This document shows, one piece after another, positions 33,644-42,166 of a stretch of 45,595 nucleotides of DNA. The DNA is from Fimenecus sp045631225 (GTDB taxonomy: Bacteria > Bacillota > Clostridia > Oscillospirales > Acutalibacteraceae). The DNA lies in assembly GCA_045631225.1 (NCBI GenBank), contig JAZQUG010000011.1:1-45595 (forward strand). The letters are read 5' to 3'. Each line of letters begins with the position of its first letter. Position 1 is the first letter of the stretch. The translations under genes were made by a program, and so were the position numbers. Under the pieces are notes generated by a model that searched no databases, was not told where the DNA came from, and saw only the letters and a list, made by a program, of their open reading frames with translations.

Positions 33644-34613
33644 TAAAACTTCAGCTTTTAAAACAATCCGTAACAGTGCTCTTGTTAAAAATCCGTTGCT
33701 GTTTGAGGCAATTGGTCTTTGCCCTGTTGTTGCTATTGCTCATTCCTTAAAACTTGCAGTTTTTCTTGCTGTTGTAACAGCAGTTGAACTCATTGTGTGT
33801 GAAGCTATTACTTCAATATTCCTTAAAAATGTCCGTCGATATTGGCGTGTTGCACTCTATACTATTTTCGGTGTAGCAATTATCTTCCCGATAATGTATA
33901 TGACAAACAGACTTTTCCCGGATATTTCTGCAAACTTTGGTATTTATCTTCCTCTTATGGCAGTTAACTCACTTATTGCTCTTCATTGCGAACGAGTTGC
34001 AGTAAAAAATGATGTAAAAACAAGCTTGATTGATGCTGTTTCATCATCATTAAGCTATGGTGTTGTGGCAATTATCGTTGGCTTGTTACGAGAATTGTTG
34101 GCTAACGGAACAATCTGGAACCATAGCCTTAATATTCCTTTCCGTCTTCCAGCATTTTTAATGCCGTTTAGCGGAATGTTGCTTATGGGCTTTTTAGCAG
34201 CAGGACTCAAAGCATTTATAAGTGTAAAATATCCTGAAGCAAATCCGAATAAAGCGTTTGACACATCTGAAATCAGACGTTCTCTCCGTGACAATTTCAC
34301 TAATCTTATGAAAGACGACTTTAACCCTTACGGAGACACAACAGAAGAAGACAATATTAAGGTATATAATCCAAAAGATAAGTCTGCAAAGATTAAGAAA
34401 GAGAAAAAAGTTAAACCTATCCGTGAGATAAAAGCCAAAGATATAGTAAAAACAGAAAATGAATCTTCTGAAAATGAAATCATCACTCAGGATGATAACA
34501 ACAGAACATATATGGATGATTTTTCTGATATTCTCTCTGACCTTGAGGATTATAAGAATAAAAACAAAAATAACCCTGATAAAAAGAAAAAACACAGGAG
34601 GGACGGAAAATGA
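33636..34613 (+). CDS. RnfE/NqrD-like membrane protein with long charged C-terminal tail
   Basis: A 325-residue protein. Residues 1 to about 210 form the six-helix RnfE/NqrD fold: 'KNPLLFEAIGLCPVVAIAHS' near the start, 'NFGIYLPLMAVNSLIALHCERVA' in the second half (about 99-121) and 'GLLRELLANGTIW'. Cys29 in 'GLCP' is kept, but the second cluster cysteine of the family, in 'NCxxLGRxE', is Ser111; a different cysteine (Cys117) lies nearby. Residues about 215-325 form a Lys/Glu/Asp-rich cytosolic tail absent from ordinary RnfE (about 200 residues). The ATG at 33636 follows GGGAGGTG. It overlaps the genes on both sides, which implies a strict stoichiometric complex. Confidence 0.82.
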   Translation: MNNKTSAFKTIRNSALVKNPLLFEAIGLCPVVAIAHSLKLAVFLAVVTAVELIVCEAITSIFLKNVRRYWRVALYTIFGVAIIFPIMYMTNRLFPDISANFGIYLPLMAVNSLIALHCERVAVKNDVKTSLIDAVSSSLSYGVVAIIVGLLRELLANGTIWNHSLNIPFRLPAFLMPFSGMLLMGFLAAGLKAFISVKYPEANPNKAFDTSEIRRSLRDNFTNLMKDDFNPYGDTTEEDNIKVYNPKDKSAKIKKEKKVKPIREIKAKDIVKTENESSENEIITQDDNNRTYMDDFSDILSDLEDYKNKNKNNPDKKKKHRRDGK

Positions 34614-35203
34614 GTATGTTTTTAAACCTTCTTTCCGCAGCTCTCTATGTTATGCTGTTTCAGAATCTTATTTTTAATGGTGGATACGGCTTAAGTGAAG
34701 CTGTCAGAATGAGCGCAAAGCCCCGTCAGTTATTACCAATGGCAGTTTTTATAACTTTCTTCTCCACCGTTACTTCTGCAATTTGTGTTTTTGTTGACTT
34801 TTTCCCTGTTATAAGAAATCGCAGCGAGATTACTCATGCACTTATCTATGTATGTATTCTCCTTGTAGTTTACTTTATATCTATAATAATAGCAAACCTT
34901 AATAAAAAGGTTCAACCTGCAACAAAAAGACGAATCGGTATTGCTGCATTCAACACACTTGTACTCGCTATGCCATTAATCAACTATCGTTCCGCATTTA
35001 CAGTTATTGAATCTATCGGTGCAGGTTTAGGTGCAGGACTGGCATATATTATCGCAGTATTACTCATTAATAACGGACTTAAAAAACTTGATACTAACAC
35101 TTCTGTTCCGAAGTGTTTTAAAGGTACTCCTGCAATTTTTATTTATACTGCAATTCTTTCACTTGCATTTTCAGGAATTTCAGGTACATCAGTATTTATT
35201 TAA
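34610..35203 (+). CDS. RnfA/NqrE-like membrane protein lacking both cluster cysteines
   Basis: A 197-residue, six-helix protein. The C-terminal half matches RnfA well: 'NNGLKKLDTNTSVPKCFKGT' (about 154-173) followed by 'PAIFIYTAILSLAFSGISG', the counterpart of the 'GIREKL...FKGxPIxLI...LAFxGFxG' ending. RnfA and NqrE supply two cysteines to a membrane Fe-S cluster. At those places this protein has 'IFNGGYGLSEAV' in place of 'FLGLCPFMG', and 'AAFNTLVLA' in place of 'TTNCAVLG', so both are missing. The ATG overlaps the upstream stop by 4 bases. Electron transfer by the known route is unlikely; a structural, transport or sensing role is inference. Confidence 0.8.
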   Translation: MSMFLNLLSAALYVMLFQNLIFNGGYGLSEAVRMSAKPRQLLPMAVFITFFSTVTSAICVFVDFFPVIRNRSEITHALIYVCILLVVYFISIIIANLNKKVQPATKRRIGIAAFNTLVLAMPLINYRSAFTVIESIGAGLGAGLAYIIAVLLINNGLKKLDTNTSVPKCFKGTPAIFIYTAILSLAFSGISGTSVFI

Positions 35204-35215
35204 AAGGTAATTTTT

Positions 35216-36349
35216 ATGGCAAGAAACGAAAATAATCAACGACAACTCAAAGGATATTATGGTTTCCAGAAAAAATATCCTTCTCGTCGTGGTGAGCGAC
35301 CAATTCACGAAAGTCGAAAAGCAAAAAAAAGAGAACGCATCAGAATTGCTCTGTTTTGCGTCTTTTTGTGTTGCCTTTTTGTTGGTGTTTTCATTTTTGC
35401 CAAATTCTGTTACAACCTTTCAACACGTCCTCTTGACAATAATGTTATTGAGGAAGCACCTGTGGTTACAGCAGATAATCTTGGTACTGTCCGTGCAACA
35501 TATCTGCCGAACGATATTCTTGATGACATTGATAAAATCAATGAATTTCTCAGAATAGCTAAGGATAACGGATTTAACTCTGTTCTGATTGACTTTAAAA
35601 CTCAGGAAGGTATTCTCACATATAATTCTGACCTTATGACATATTCAGGTACAGAAAAAGTTGTGAAAATCGATTCATCAATACTTGATAGAATCAAACT
35701 CAACGGATTTTTAATTCTTGGCAGAATTTATTGTTTTGAAGATACTATTGCTCCTCAAAGGCTTAATGCTTATGTTTACGAAAATGCAGAAAAAACAAGA
35801 ATATGGTTTGATGACTCTGCAATTACAGGTGGTAAAGTATGGCTTGACCCGACAAACAGCAAAGCTACCAATTATATTGCGTCTGTAATTGATGAAGTAA
35901 CTTCTTTAGGTGTTGACTGCATTTATCTTGATTCCGTACAGTTTCCTGAATCAAGAACGGGTGCTGTTCCTGTTTACACAGAGGATGACACTACATTAAA
36001 CAGGAATTTTGTCCTTATGAAATTTATTGAAAAAGCTGTTAAATCAGCAAACGGAAGACCTGTAATTCTCGGTTTTCCATCAGAATGTGCTGACGGTGGC
36101 AATATGGAAAAATGGGGCGGAACGCTTTTCGATACTCCTGCACATATCTGTTCTCCTATACTTGAAAGCCCGGCTAACAGTGATTTCATTTCCTTTATTG
36201 AAAACAGTTATCTTGTTTATAATGATAAGGCTCAGAATAATTTTTCTACTGTAAAAGTTATTCCAACAATAAAAAATCCTATAGAAAATCCGGAATTTTA
36301 TGAAAAAATAGCATCAAGTCGTGCTGAAAGTTATATAATTATTCCTTGA
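35216..36349 (+). CDS. membrane-anchored DUF4015 (glycoside-hydrolase-like TIM barrel) protein
   Basis: A 377-residue protein. A basic N-terminus (1-42) is followed by one membrane helix (about 43-65) and an outside domain. That domain matches the DUF4015/'putative glycosyl hydrolase' family: 'VRATYLPNDIL', 'RIAKDNGFNSVLIDFKTQEG', 'WLDPTNSKATNYIASVIDEV' and 'GVDCIYLDSVQFPES', then 'PVILGFPSECADGG'. Acidic residues at barrel strand ends fit a glycosidase but activity is unproven for the family. It starts 12 bases after the RnfA-like gene, so it is probably the fourth gene of that operon and links it to envelope glycans. Confidence 0.83.
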   Translation: MARNENNQRQLKGYYGFQKKYPSRRGERPIHESRKAKKRERIRIALFCVFLCCLFVGVFIFAKFCYNLSTRPLDNNVIEEAPVVTADNLGTVRATYLPNDILDDIDKINEFLRIAKDNGFNSVLIDFKTQEGILTYNSDLMTYSGTEKVVKIDSSILDRIKLNGFLILGRIYCFEDTIAPQRLNAYVYENAEKTRIWFDDSAITGGKVWLDPTNSKATNYIASVIDEVTSLGVDCIYLDSVQFPESRTGAVPVYTEDDTTLNRNFVLMKFIEKAVKSANGRPVILGFPSECADGGNMEKWGGTLFDTPAHICSPILESPANSDFISFIENSYLVYNDKAQNNFSTVKVIPTIKNPIENPEFYEKIASSRAESYIIIP

Positions 36350-36363
36350 TTTTACAAAAAGAC

Positions 36364-36392
36364 TTGAAATACAATAAATTTTATTGTATTAT
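36364..36392 (+). promoter_or_regulatory. efp promoter overlapped by an 11-base inverted repeat
   Basis: TTGAAA (36364-36369), 17 bases, TATTAT (36387-36392). The spacer is almost entirely a perfect inverted repeat, AATACAATAAA-T-TTTATTGTATT, at 36368-36390. Confidence 0.6.
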
Positions 36393-36430
36393 TTTATAGT
36401 GAATAAAAACAAATTGGAGGTATATTACCT

Positions 36431-36988
36431 ATGGTATCAGCAGGTGATTTCAGAAACGGCGTAACATTTGAAATGGATGGCAACGTATTCCAAATCGTTG
36501 AATTCCAGCATGTTAAACCTGGTAAGGGCGCTGCTTTCGTAAGAGCAAAAATTAAGAACGTTATTTCAGGTGGTGTTGTTGAAAGAACATTCAACCCAAC
36601 TGAAAAATATCCAACAGCAGTCATTGAAAGAAAAGATATGGAATATTCTTACAGTGACGGTGGTCTTTACTACTTTATGGACCAGGAAACATACGATATG
36701 GTTCCTGTAAATGCTTCAGACCTTGGCGACAACTTCAAGTTCGTTAAGGAAAACATGGTTTGTAAAATCCTTTCATATAAGGGTAGTGTTTTCGGTGTTG
36801 AACCACCAAACTTTGTTGTGCTTCAGGTAACACAGACTGACCCTGGCTTTGCAGGCAACACAGCAACTAACGCTACAAAACCTGCTACTCTTGAAACAGG
36901 TGCAGAAATCAAAGTTCCTCTCTTCATTGAAGAAGGCGAAATGATTAACGTTGATACTCGTACAGGCGAGTATATGTCAAGAGCATAA
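36431..36988 (+). CDS. efp: translation elongation factor P
   Basis: EF-P rescues ribosomes stalled on consecutive prolines. The 185-residue, three-domain beta-barrel protein has 'VSAGDFRNGVTFEMDGNVFQ', the tip loop 'KPGKGAAFVRAKIKN' with Lys32 at the usual modification position, 'DQETYDMV' and the family ending 'GEMINVDTRTGEYMSRA'. Bacteria modify this residue in different ways, and none of the known modification genes is in the window. The start follows TTGGAGGTATATTACCT. The Cys/Asp-rich gene starts 43 bases after its stop, with no terminator between, so the two are probably co-transcribed. Confidence 0.96.
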   Translation: MVSAGDFRNGVTFEMDGNVFQIVEFQHVKPGKGAAFVRAKIKNVISGGVVERTFNPTEKYPTAVIERKDMEYSYSDGGLYYFMDQETYDMVPVNASDLGDNFKFVKENMVCKILSYKGSVFGVEPPNFVVLQVTQTDPGFAGNTATNATKPATLETGAEIKVPLFIEEGEMINVDTRTGEYMSRA

Positions 36989-37031
36989 TTTTTGCTGATT
37001 AAGTTAAACTATACTTAACGGAGGAATAATA

Positions 37032-37460
37032 ATGATGACAGTGACAGAAAAAGTAGCATATCTTAAGGGTCTTGTTGAAGGTCTTGACTTTGACAAGGAC
37101 GATAAAGAAACAAAAGTTATTAACGCAGTTCTCGAAGTACTTGAGGACCTTGCTCTTACAGTAAGTGACCTTGATGACGAAATGGCTCTCGTTACAGAAC
37201 AGCTTGACGCTGTTGATGAAGATTTAGCAGACCTTGAAGAAATCTTCTATGACGAATGTGACGATTGTGATTGCGATTGCGACGATTGTTGCGACTGTGA
37301 TGACGAAATGTATGAAGTTGAATGTCCTAACTGTGGCGAAATGATTTACTTCGATGAAGAAATCATTCTTGATGGTCAGGCTGAATGTCCTGCTTGTGGC
37401 GAAACACTCGAATTCGATTGCGAATGTGATTGTGACTGCTGCGAAGGCGACGAAGAATAA
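37032..37460 (+). CDS. CD1247-like protein with Cys/Asp-rich segment and zinc ribbon
   Basis: A 142-residue, very acidic protein. Residues 1 to about 70 form a helical domain similar to the N-terminal domain of the clostridial CD1247 family ('VAYLKGLVEGLDFDKDDKE'). A segment at about 75-91 alternates Cys and Asp ('CDDCDCDCDDCCDCDD'), then a zinc ribbon follows with 'CPNCGE' and 'CPACGE', and the protein ends in another Cys/Asp/Glu cluster. More than a dozen cysteines within 70 residues suggest metal binding. The gene commonly follows efp in Clostridia as far as I recall. ATG-ATG start after GGAGGAATAATA. Function unknown. Confidence 0.82.
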   Translation: MMTVTEKVAYLKGLVEGLDFDKDDKETKVINAVLEVLEDLALTVSDLDDEMALVTEQLDAVDEDLADLEEIFYDECDDCDCDCDDCCDCDDEMYEVECPNCGEMIYFDEEIILDGQAECPACGETLEFDCECDCDCCEGDEE

Positions 37461-37480
37461 TTCAAATTCACAAAAATTTT

Positions 37481-37509
37481 AGGACTACCAAATTGGTAGT
37501 CCTTTTTTT
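37481..37509 (+). terminator. terminator after the efp operon
   Basis: AGGACTACCAA / TTGGTAGTCCT, an 11-bp perfect stem, followed by seven Ts. Confidence 0.93.
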
Positions 37510-37559
37510 GTTGCTTTTATCGATATTTAGTGATAATATTACTATATGGAGGGATTGAT

Positions 37560-38450
37560 ATGGCAGATAACAAAAAAATGATGAATGTTTATACTATTAT
37601 GTGGGCAGTTGTGGCTGTGGTTTACGGCTTATGGATGTCATTTGTAATGAGTTGGGACCAATATGCTTACATAATTCCGACAGAAGCTGATATGCTCTTA
37701 CCTGCTGAACAGTTTATTGCAAAATTTGACGGTATGCTTTATGAACCAATGTATGCTAATGCTACTATTTATTGGCTTTGGGTAATCGGTTCAACAATTC
37801 TGCTTTTCTTCTATGCATTTTTCATAAAGAAAATCTTGTTTGCAGAAAAACTTACTAAACCGACTACTATATTTTGCATTGCAAATCTTATTGCCGGTTT
37901 TGCATTTATCACATGGTATGGTTTTTTAAGTTTCCCTGAACAATTTGGTAATATCTTAACTGATGTTACTGCAAGTATGCTTGGACTTAAATACCCATTG
38001 GAGTATAAAATCTGGGGCGTTCTTTCTTCACTTTCAATTTTCACAAATGTTCTTTATATGTATCGTAAAAATAACTACTATAACAAGGCCGGTATCATAA
38101 TTACTTCTCTTGGTTGTGCTGCACTTTTTGTCACAATAAATGTACCATCAGCAGGACTTGAGCTTATTATGACTCCAAGATGTTTGGGACATTGGGCATC
38201 AGCACTTATTTTCGCTTTCTTCGGTGCAGCAGGAATTATAATATTCCTTTTCCACAAGTGTATGGAAAAAGATAAAAAATACATAATTGCAACCGTGATT
38301 TTCGTCATTATTCTGGCTCTTATGCTTGTGCTTTTAGTAACGGTAGGTAAGAGTGCTTTTATTGAAAATCTTCCAATGTGGGTTGCATACATACTTTTAC
38401 TTATCATCAATTTTACATCTTTCTTTGACAAGAAAGAAATTAAATCATAA
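37560..38450 (+). CDS. multi-pass membrane protein of unknown function
   Basis: A 296-residue protein with about eight membrane segments and an outward loop near residues 32-65 ('YIIPTEADMLLPAEQFIAKF'). I do not recognise the family or any catalytic motif. The ATG at 37560 follows GGAGGGATTGAT; an in-frame start ten codons upstream lacks a ribosome site. It starts a run of three small membrane-protein genes with gaps of 14 and 19 bases. Confidence 0.8.
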   Translation: MADNKKMMNVYTIMWAVVAVVYGLWMSFVMSWDQYAYIIPTEADMLLPAEQFIAKFDGMLYEPMYANATIYWLWVIGSTILLFFYAFFIKKILFAEKLTKPTTIFCIANLIAGFAFITWYGFLSFPEQFGNILTDVTASMLGLKYPLEYKIWGVLSSLSIFTNVLYMYRKNNYYNKAGIIITSLGCAALFVTINVPSAGLELIMTPRCLGHWASALIFAFFGAAGIIIFLFHKCMEKDKKYIIATVIFVIILALMLVLLVTVGKSAFIENLPMWVAYILLLIINFTSFFDKKEIKS

Positions 38451-38464
38451 AGGAGTTTTTTAAA

Positions 38465-38875
38465 ATGAAAGAAATTTTAATGTCAAATATCCCGGCAGCA
38501 GTTGCCACAATCGGTCTTATCCTCTATTTCTTCGGAATGGCAATTGTTTTTATTATCAGTCCATTGAAAAATGCTGAAAGCTTTTCAATCAAGCCTGTTG
38601 ACAATGCAGGTAAAACTGAAATCCGAGTTTATTATGGCGGTATTTCAGGTGCATTGGGCGGATTTTTGCTTTTCCTTATGTTGGCACTTAAAACACCATA
38701 TTACTCAATGATTGGTGGACTTTTCTTCTCAACAACAGTTTTTGTGACCCGAACAATCTTCCTTTGTGTTGATAAGGGTTGGAAATGTCCATATACAAAG
38801 CTCGCAATTCCTGCAGAAGGCTTGTTTGTGATTGCACTCTGGACTTGTTTTGTACTTTCAAAAACATTATATTAA
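38465..38875 (+). CDS. small membrane protein, DUF4345-like
   Basis: A 136-residue protein with four predicted membrane helices. 'KTEIRVYYGGISGALGGFLLF' (about 50-70) and 'GLFFSTTVFVTRTIFLCVD' resemble the 'R-x-x-YGG' pattern of the DUF4345 family, a group without known function. The start follows AAAGGAGTTTTTTAAA. It is closely spaced with membrane-protein genes on both sides. Confidence 0.65.
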   Translation: MKEILMSNIPAAVATIGLILYFFGMAIVFIISPLKNAESFSIKPVDNAGKTEIRVYYGGISGALGGFLLFLMLALKTPYYSMIGGLFFSTTVFVTRTIFLCVDKGWKCPYTKLAIPAEGLFVIALWTCFVLSKTLY

Positions 38876-38894
38876 ATATACATAGGAGAAAATT

Positions 38895-39296
38895 GTGAAC
38901 TTTTCAAATAAACCAGAGCAAATAAAAAAATACATTTATACGAACAACTTTGCTATTGTTATACAAATTATTCTTTTCATATTAAGTATTGTTTTTAATT
39001 TTATCTTGGATGATGGAGCAGTTTTTATGACTGTTTTCATTCATACAGGAATATTCGTTTTATATAATATAGTTGTAGAAAATATAATTGAATATGGATT
39101 TTTAAGAAAAAAGTACGCAAAAATCTGCGACAACACTCATCATTTAAGACCGATTAAATTAAAGAAAAAAATTTATGCGAATGCCAAAAATAAAGGAGAT
39201 TATGTTTCAACAAAATTGATTTTGCAATCATTTTTTAAAGTTCTCATTGTTTGCATAAATATTATATTACTTCTATTTATGGTAAATTTTGAATAA
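38895..39296 (+). CDS. small membrane protein of unknown function (GTG start)
   Basis: A 133-residue basic protein with two N-terminal helices (about 18-37 and 42-65), a Lys-rich cytosolic loop (about 72-105) and a C-terminal helix (about 108-131). No family recognised. GTG at 38895 follows TAGGAGAAAATT, a good ribosome site, and no closer ATG exists. It ends the three-gene membrane cluster. Confidence 0.65.
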   Translation: MNFSNKPEQIKKYIYTNNFAIVIQIILFILSIVFNFILDDGAVFMTVFIHTGIFVLYNIVVENIIEYGFLRKKYAKICDNTHHLRPIKLKKKIYANAKNKGDYVSTKLILQSFFKVLIVCINIILLLFMVNFE

Positions 39297-39342
39297 AAGT
39301 AAAATCTTAAATTTATGTCTTATTTGAAGCGTCCATCATACA

Positions 39343-39420
39343 TTGTAGGGACGAGTCTCTGTGCTCGCCCGTAATTTAATCGCACACTTGCGGGAGGGCC
39401 ACGGAGACCCTCCCCTACAA
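39343..39420. repeat. 78-base repeat with 8-base inverted ends
   Basis: TTGTAGGG at the left end and CCCTACAA at the right end are perfect inverted repeats. The interior is GC-rich with ACGAG/CTCGC and GGGAGGGCC/GGAGACCCTCCC pairings. It has the look of a small non-autonomous element or stable RNA hairpin. The same gtaggg/ccctac ends appear inside the repeat near 1642 and 1841. The rest of the 39297-39481 gap holds only a terminator. Confidence 0.75.
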
Positions 39421-39443
39421 AATAACCCCGTCGGTTACATATA

Positions 39444-39481
39444 AAATAAAGGCAAGGTCTTAACTGACCTTGCCTTTATTT

Positions 39482-39482
<1 letters not shown>
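39444..39482. terminator. bidirectional terminator
   Basis: AAATAAAGGCAAGGTC pairs with GACCTTGCCTTTATTT, a 16-bp stem between the small membrane-protein gene (+) and mrp (-). The T run overlaps the last base of mrp. Confidence 0.92.
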
Positions 39483-40297
<815 letters not shown>

Positions 40298-40340
40298 TTA
40301 TAAAACCTCTTTTCAAAATAGATAATAATTAACTAACTGT

Positions 40341-41702
40341 TTATTTTCCCACACAGAACTGTGCAAAAATTTCATTAACAACTAATTCGGTTGCCTTTTC
40401 ACCTGTTAAAATCATCAGATTTTCAATAGCAGAATCAAGACAAACTGTAACTGCATCCATTGTCATACCAAACATAAGTGCATTTTCAGCATCTTTTAAT
40501 GCATCAAGTGCTTTTTTACAACAATCACACTGACGATTATTTACGATTGCTGTAGCTGTTGTATCAAAATCTGCAGTTCCTAAAAGCTCTTCAACAGCCT
40601 TTGTAAGTTCTTCTTTTCCCTTACCTGTTTTTGCTGAGATAAAAACTGTCTGTGAAAAATTTTCTTCGATTTCACCGTTTAGATAATTTTCTTCTAAATC
40701 TGTTTTATTGACAATTCCTATTGCTTTCTTATCTTTACAAAGCTCAATTAATCTTCTGTCAGCATCGTTTAATTCACGACTTCCATCAAAAACTGCAAGG
40801 ACAAGCTCTGCATTCTGCAATCTTTTTACAGCACGGTCAACGCCTATGCTTTCAACGACATCTTCTGTTTCTCGGACACCTGCTGTATCAGCAAGTCGAA
40901 GCGTAATGCCACCAACATTTACTGTATCCTCAACGATATCTCGTGTTGTTCCTGCAATTTCAGTAACAATTGATTTTTCTGTACCTGAAAGCAAGTTCAT
41001 AAGTGTTGATTTACCAACATTCGGACATCCGACAATGGCAGTGTCAACACCCTCCATTATAATTTGTCCCTTATCAAAGTCATTTATTAATTTGCTTAAA
41101 TTAATAATACTTTCGGTTATATGTTCTTTCAAGTTGTTATCTGATAAATCTTCGATTTCTTCATAAGGATAATCAACCCAGGCAGAAAGAAGAGCCATAT
41201 CGTAAACAAGTTTATCATTAATTTTTTTAATTTCTTTAAAAAGTCTGCCTTCAAGCACACCGAGAGCAATTTTTTCAGCCTGTTCACCCTGTGCAGAAAT
41301 GATATTCATAACTGATTCTGCACTTGTCAGGTCCATTTTTCCGTTTAAAAAAGCTCTTTTTGTAAATTCACCGGGTTCTGCAGGAATTGCTCCCGCATCA
41401 TAAACAGATTTCAAAACTTTATCTGTTACAAAGAGTCCTCCATGACAGGATATTTCTACAACATCTTCTCCTGTATAGCTTTTGGGTGCACGAAAAACAA
41501 GTGCAACCACATTATCTATATGTCCTTTTTCATCAGATGCTTTTCCGTAAAGTGCTGAATATCCGGGAATTTCCTCTAACTTTTTACCATTGAATGAAGA
41601 AAAAATCTTATCAGCAACGCTTATTGCATTTTCTCCTGAAATTCGGATAACACCAATTCCACCGGGTGCTCTGCCCGTTGAAATAGCAGCGATTGTACTC
41701 AT
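40341..41702 (-). CDS. mnmE: tRNA uridine-5-carboxymethylaminomethyl modification GTPase MnmE (copy 1)
   Basis: With MnmG this GTPase modifies the wobble uridine of several tRNAs. The 453-residue protein is complete. The N-terminal formyl-folate-binding domain has 'GIGVIRISG' and 'RAPKSYTGEDVVEISCHGG'. The G domain has P-loop 'GCPNVGKS' (225-232), 'GTTRD' (251-255), 'DTAG' (272-275) and 'NKTD' (332-335). The end 'FCVGK' carries the catalytic Cys450. The second P-loop residue is Cys instead of the usual Arg. A diverged paralogue is encoded at 44286 on the other strand. It overlaps tadA by 4 bases, pairing two wobble-base modifiers. Confidence 0.95.
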   Translation of the reverse strand: MSTIAAISTGRAPGGIGVIRISGENAISVADKIFSSFNGKKLEEIPGYSALYGKASDEKGHIDNVVALVFRAPKSYTGEDVVEISCHGGLFVTDKVLKSVYDAGAIPAEPGEFTKRAFLNGKMDLTSAESVMNIISAQGEQAEKIALGVLEGRLFKEIKKINDKLVYDMALLSAWVDYPYEEIEDLSDNNLKEHITESIINLSKLINDFDKGQIIMEGVDTAIVGCPNVGKSTLMNLLSGTEKSIVTEIAGTTRDIVEDTVNVGGITLRLADTAGVRETEDVVESIGVDRAVKRLQNAELVLAVFDGSRELNDADRRLIELCKDKKAIGIVNKTDLEENYLNGEIEENFSQTVFISAKTGKGKEELTKAVEELLGTADFDTTATAIVNNRQCDCCKKALDALKDAENALMFGMTMDAVTVCLDSAIENLMILTGEKATELVVNEIFAQFCVGK

Positions 41703-42166
41703 TTTTCTTCACCAACCTTCTTTTTTCTCAACTCTTTAAAAAATTTTGAGAGTATTAGGGAACATTCTTCACTTAAAATTCCGCCCTCATAATTTGGTTT
41801 ATGAGTGAAATTCATATCAAAAAGCTGTGCTGCCGAAACGACAGCACCATTTTTTTCATCTTTTGCTCCAAAATAAACATTTCTTATTCTTGAATTTATA
41901 ATTGCACCAGCACACATCGGGCACGGCTCTAACGTGACGTATAAATCACACTTGAAAAGTCGCCAGCCACCTAAATTTTTACAGGCATTATTTATTGCCT
42001 CAATTTCAGCGTGGCAAAGTGCATTTTTTTCTGTTTCACGTCTGTTTCTACCTGTACCAACGATTTTGCCATCACAAACAACAACTGCACCAACGGGAAC
42101 TTCGCCTTCACTTGCTGATATTTCAGCAAGAAGAAGAGCCTCTTTCATAAATTCTTCGTGAGTCAT
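41699..42166 (-). CDS. tadA: tRNA-specific adenosine deaminase TadA
   Basis: Deaminates A34 to inosine in the anticodon of tRNA-Arg(ACG). The 155-residue enzyme has the zinc-site motifs H52-A-E54 ('LCHAEIEAI') and P81-C82-x-x-C85 ('LEPCPMCAGAI'), plus the family 'VYFGAKDEKNGAV' region. Its ATG shares one base with the stop of the upstream CPBP protease gene, and its stop overlaps mnmE by 4 bases, so the three are translated together. Confidence 0.95.
   Translation of the reverse strand: MTHEEFMKEALLLAEISASEGEVPVGAVVVCDGKIVGTGRNRRETEKNALCHAEIEAINNACKNLGGWRLFKCDLYVTLEPCPMCAGAIINSRIRNVYFGAKDEKNGAVVSAAQLFDMNFTHKPNYEGGILSEECSLILSKFFKELRKKKVGEEK

Noticed and set aside
32486..35203. Calling these genes a standard Rnf or Nqr electron-transport complex
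   Set aside because: No B, C or G/F subunit genes are nearby, and most redox-cofactor residues are missing.
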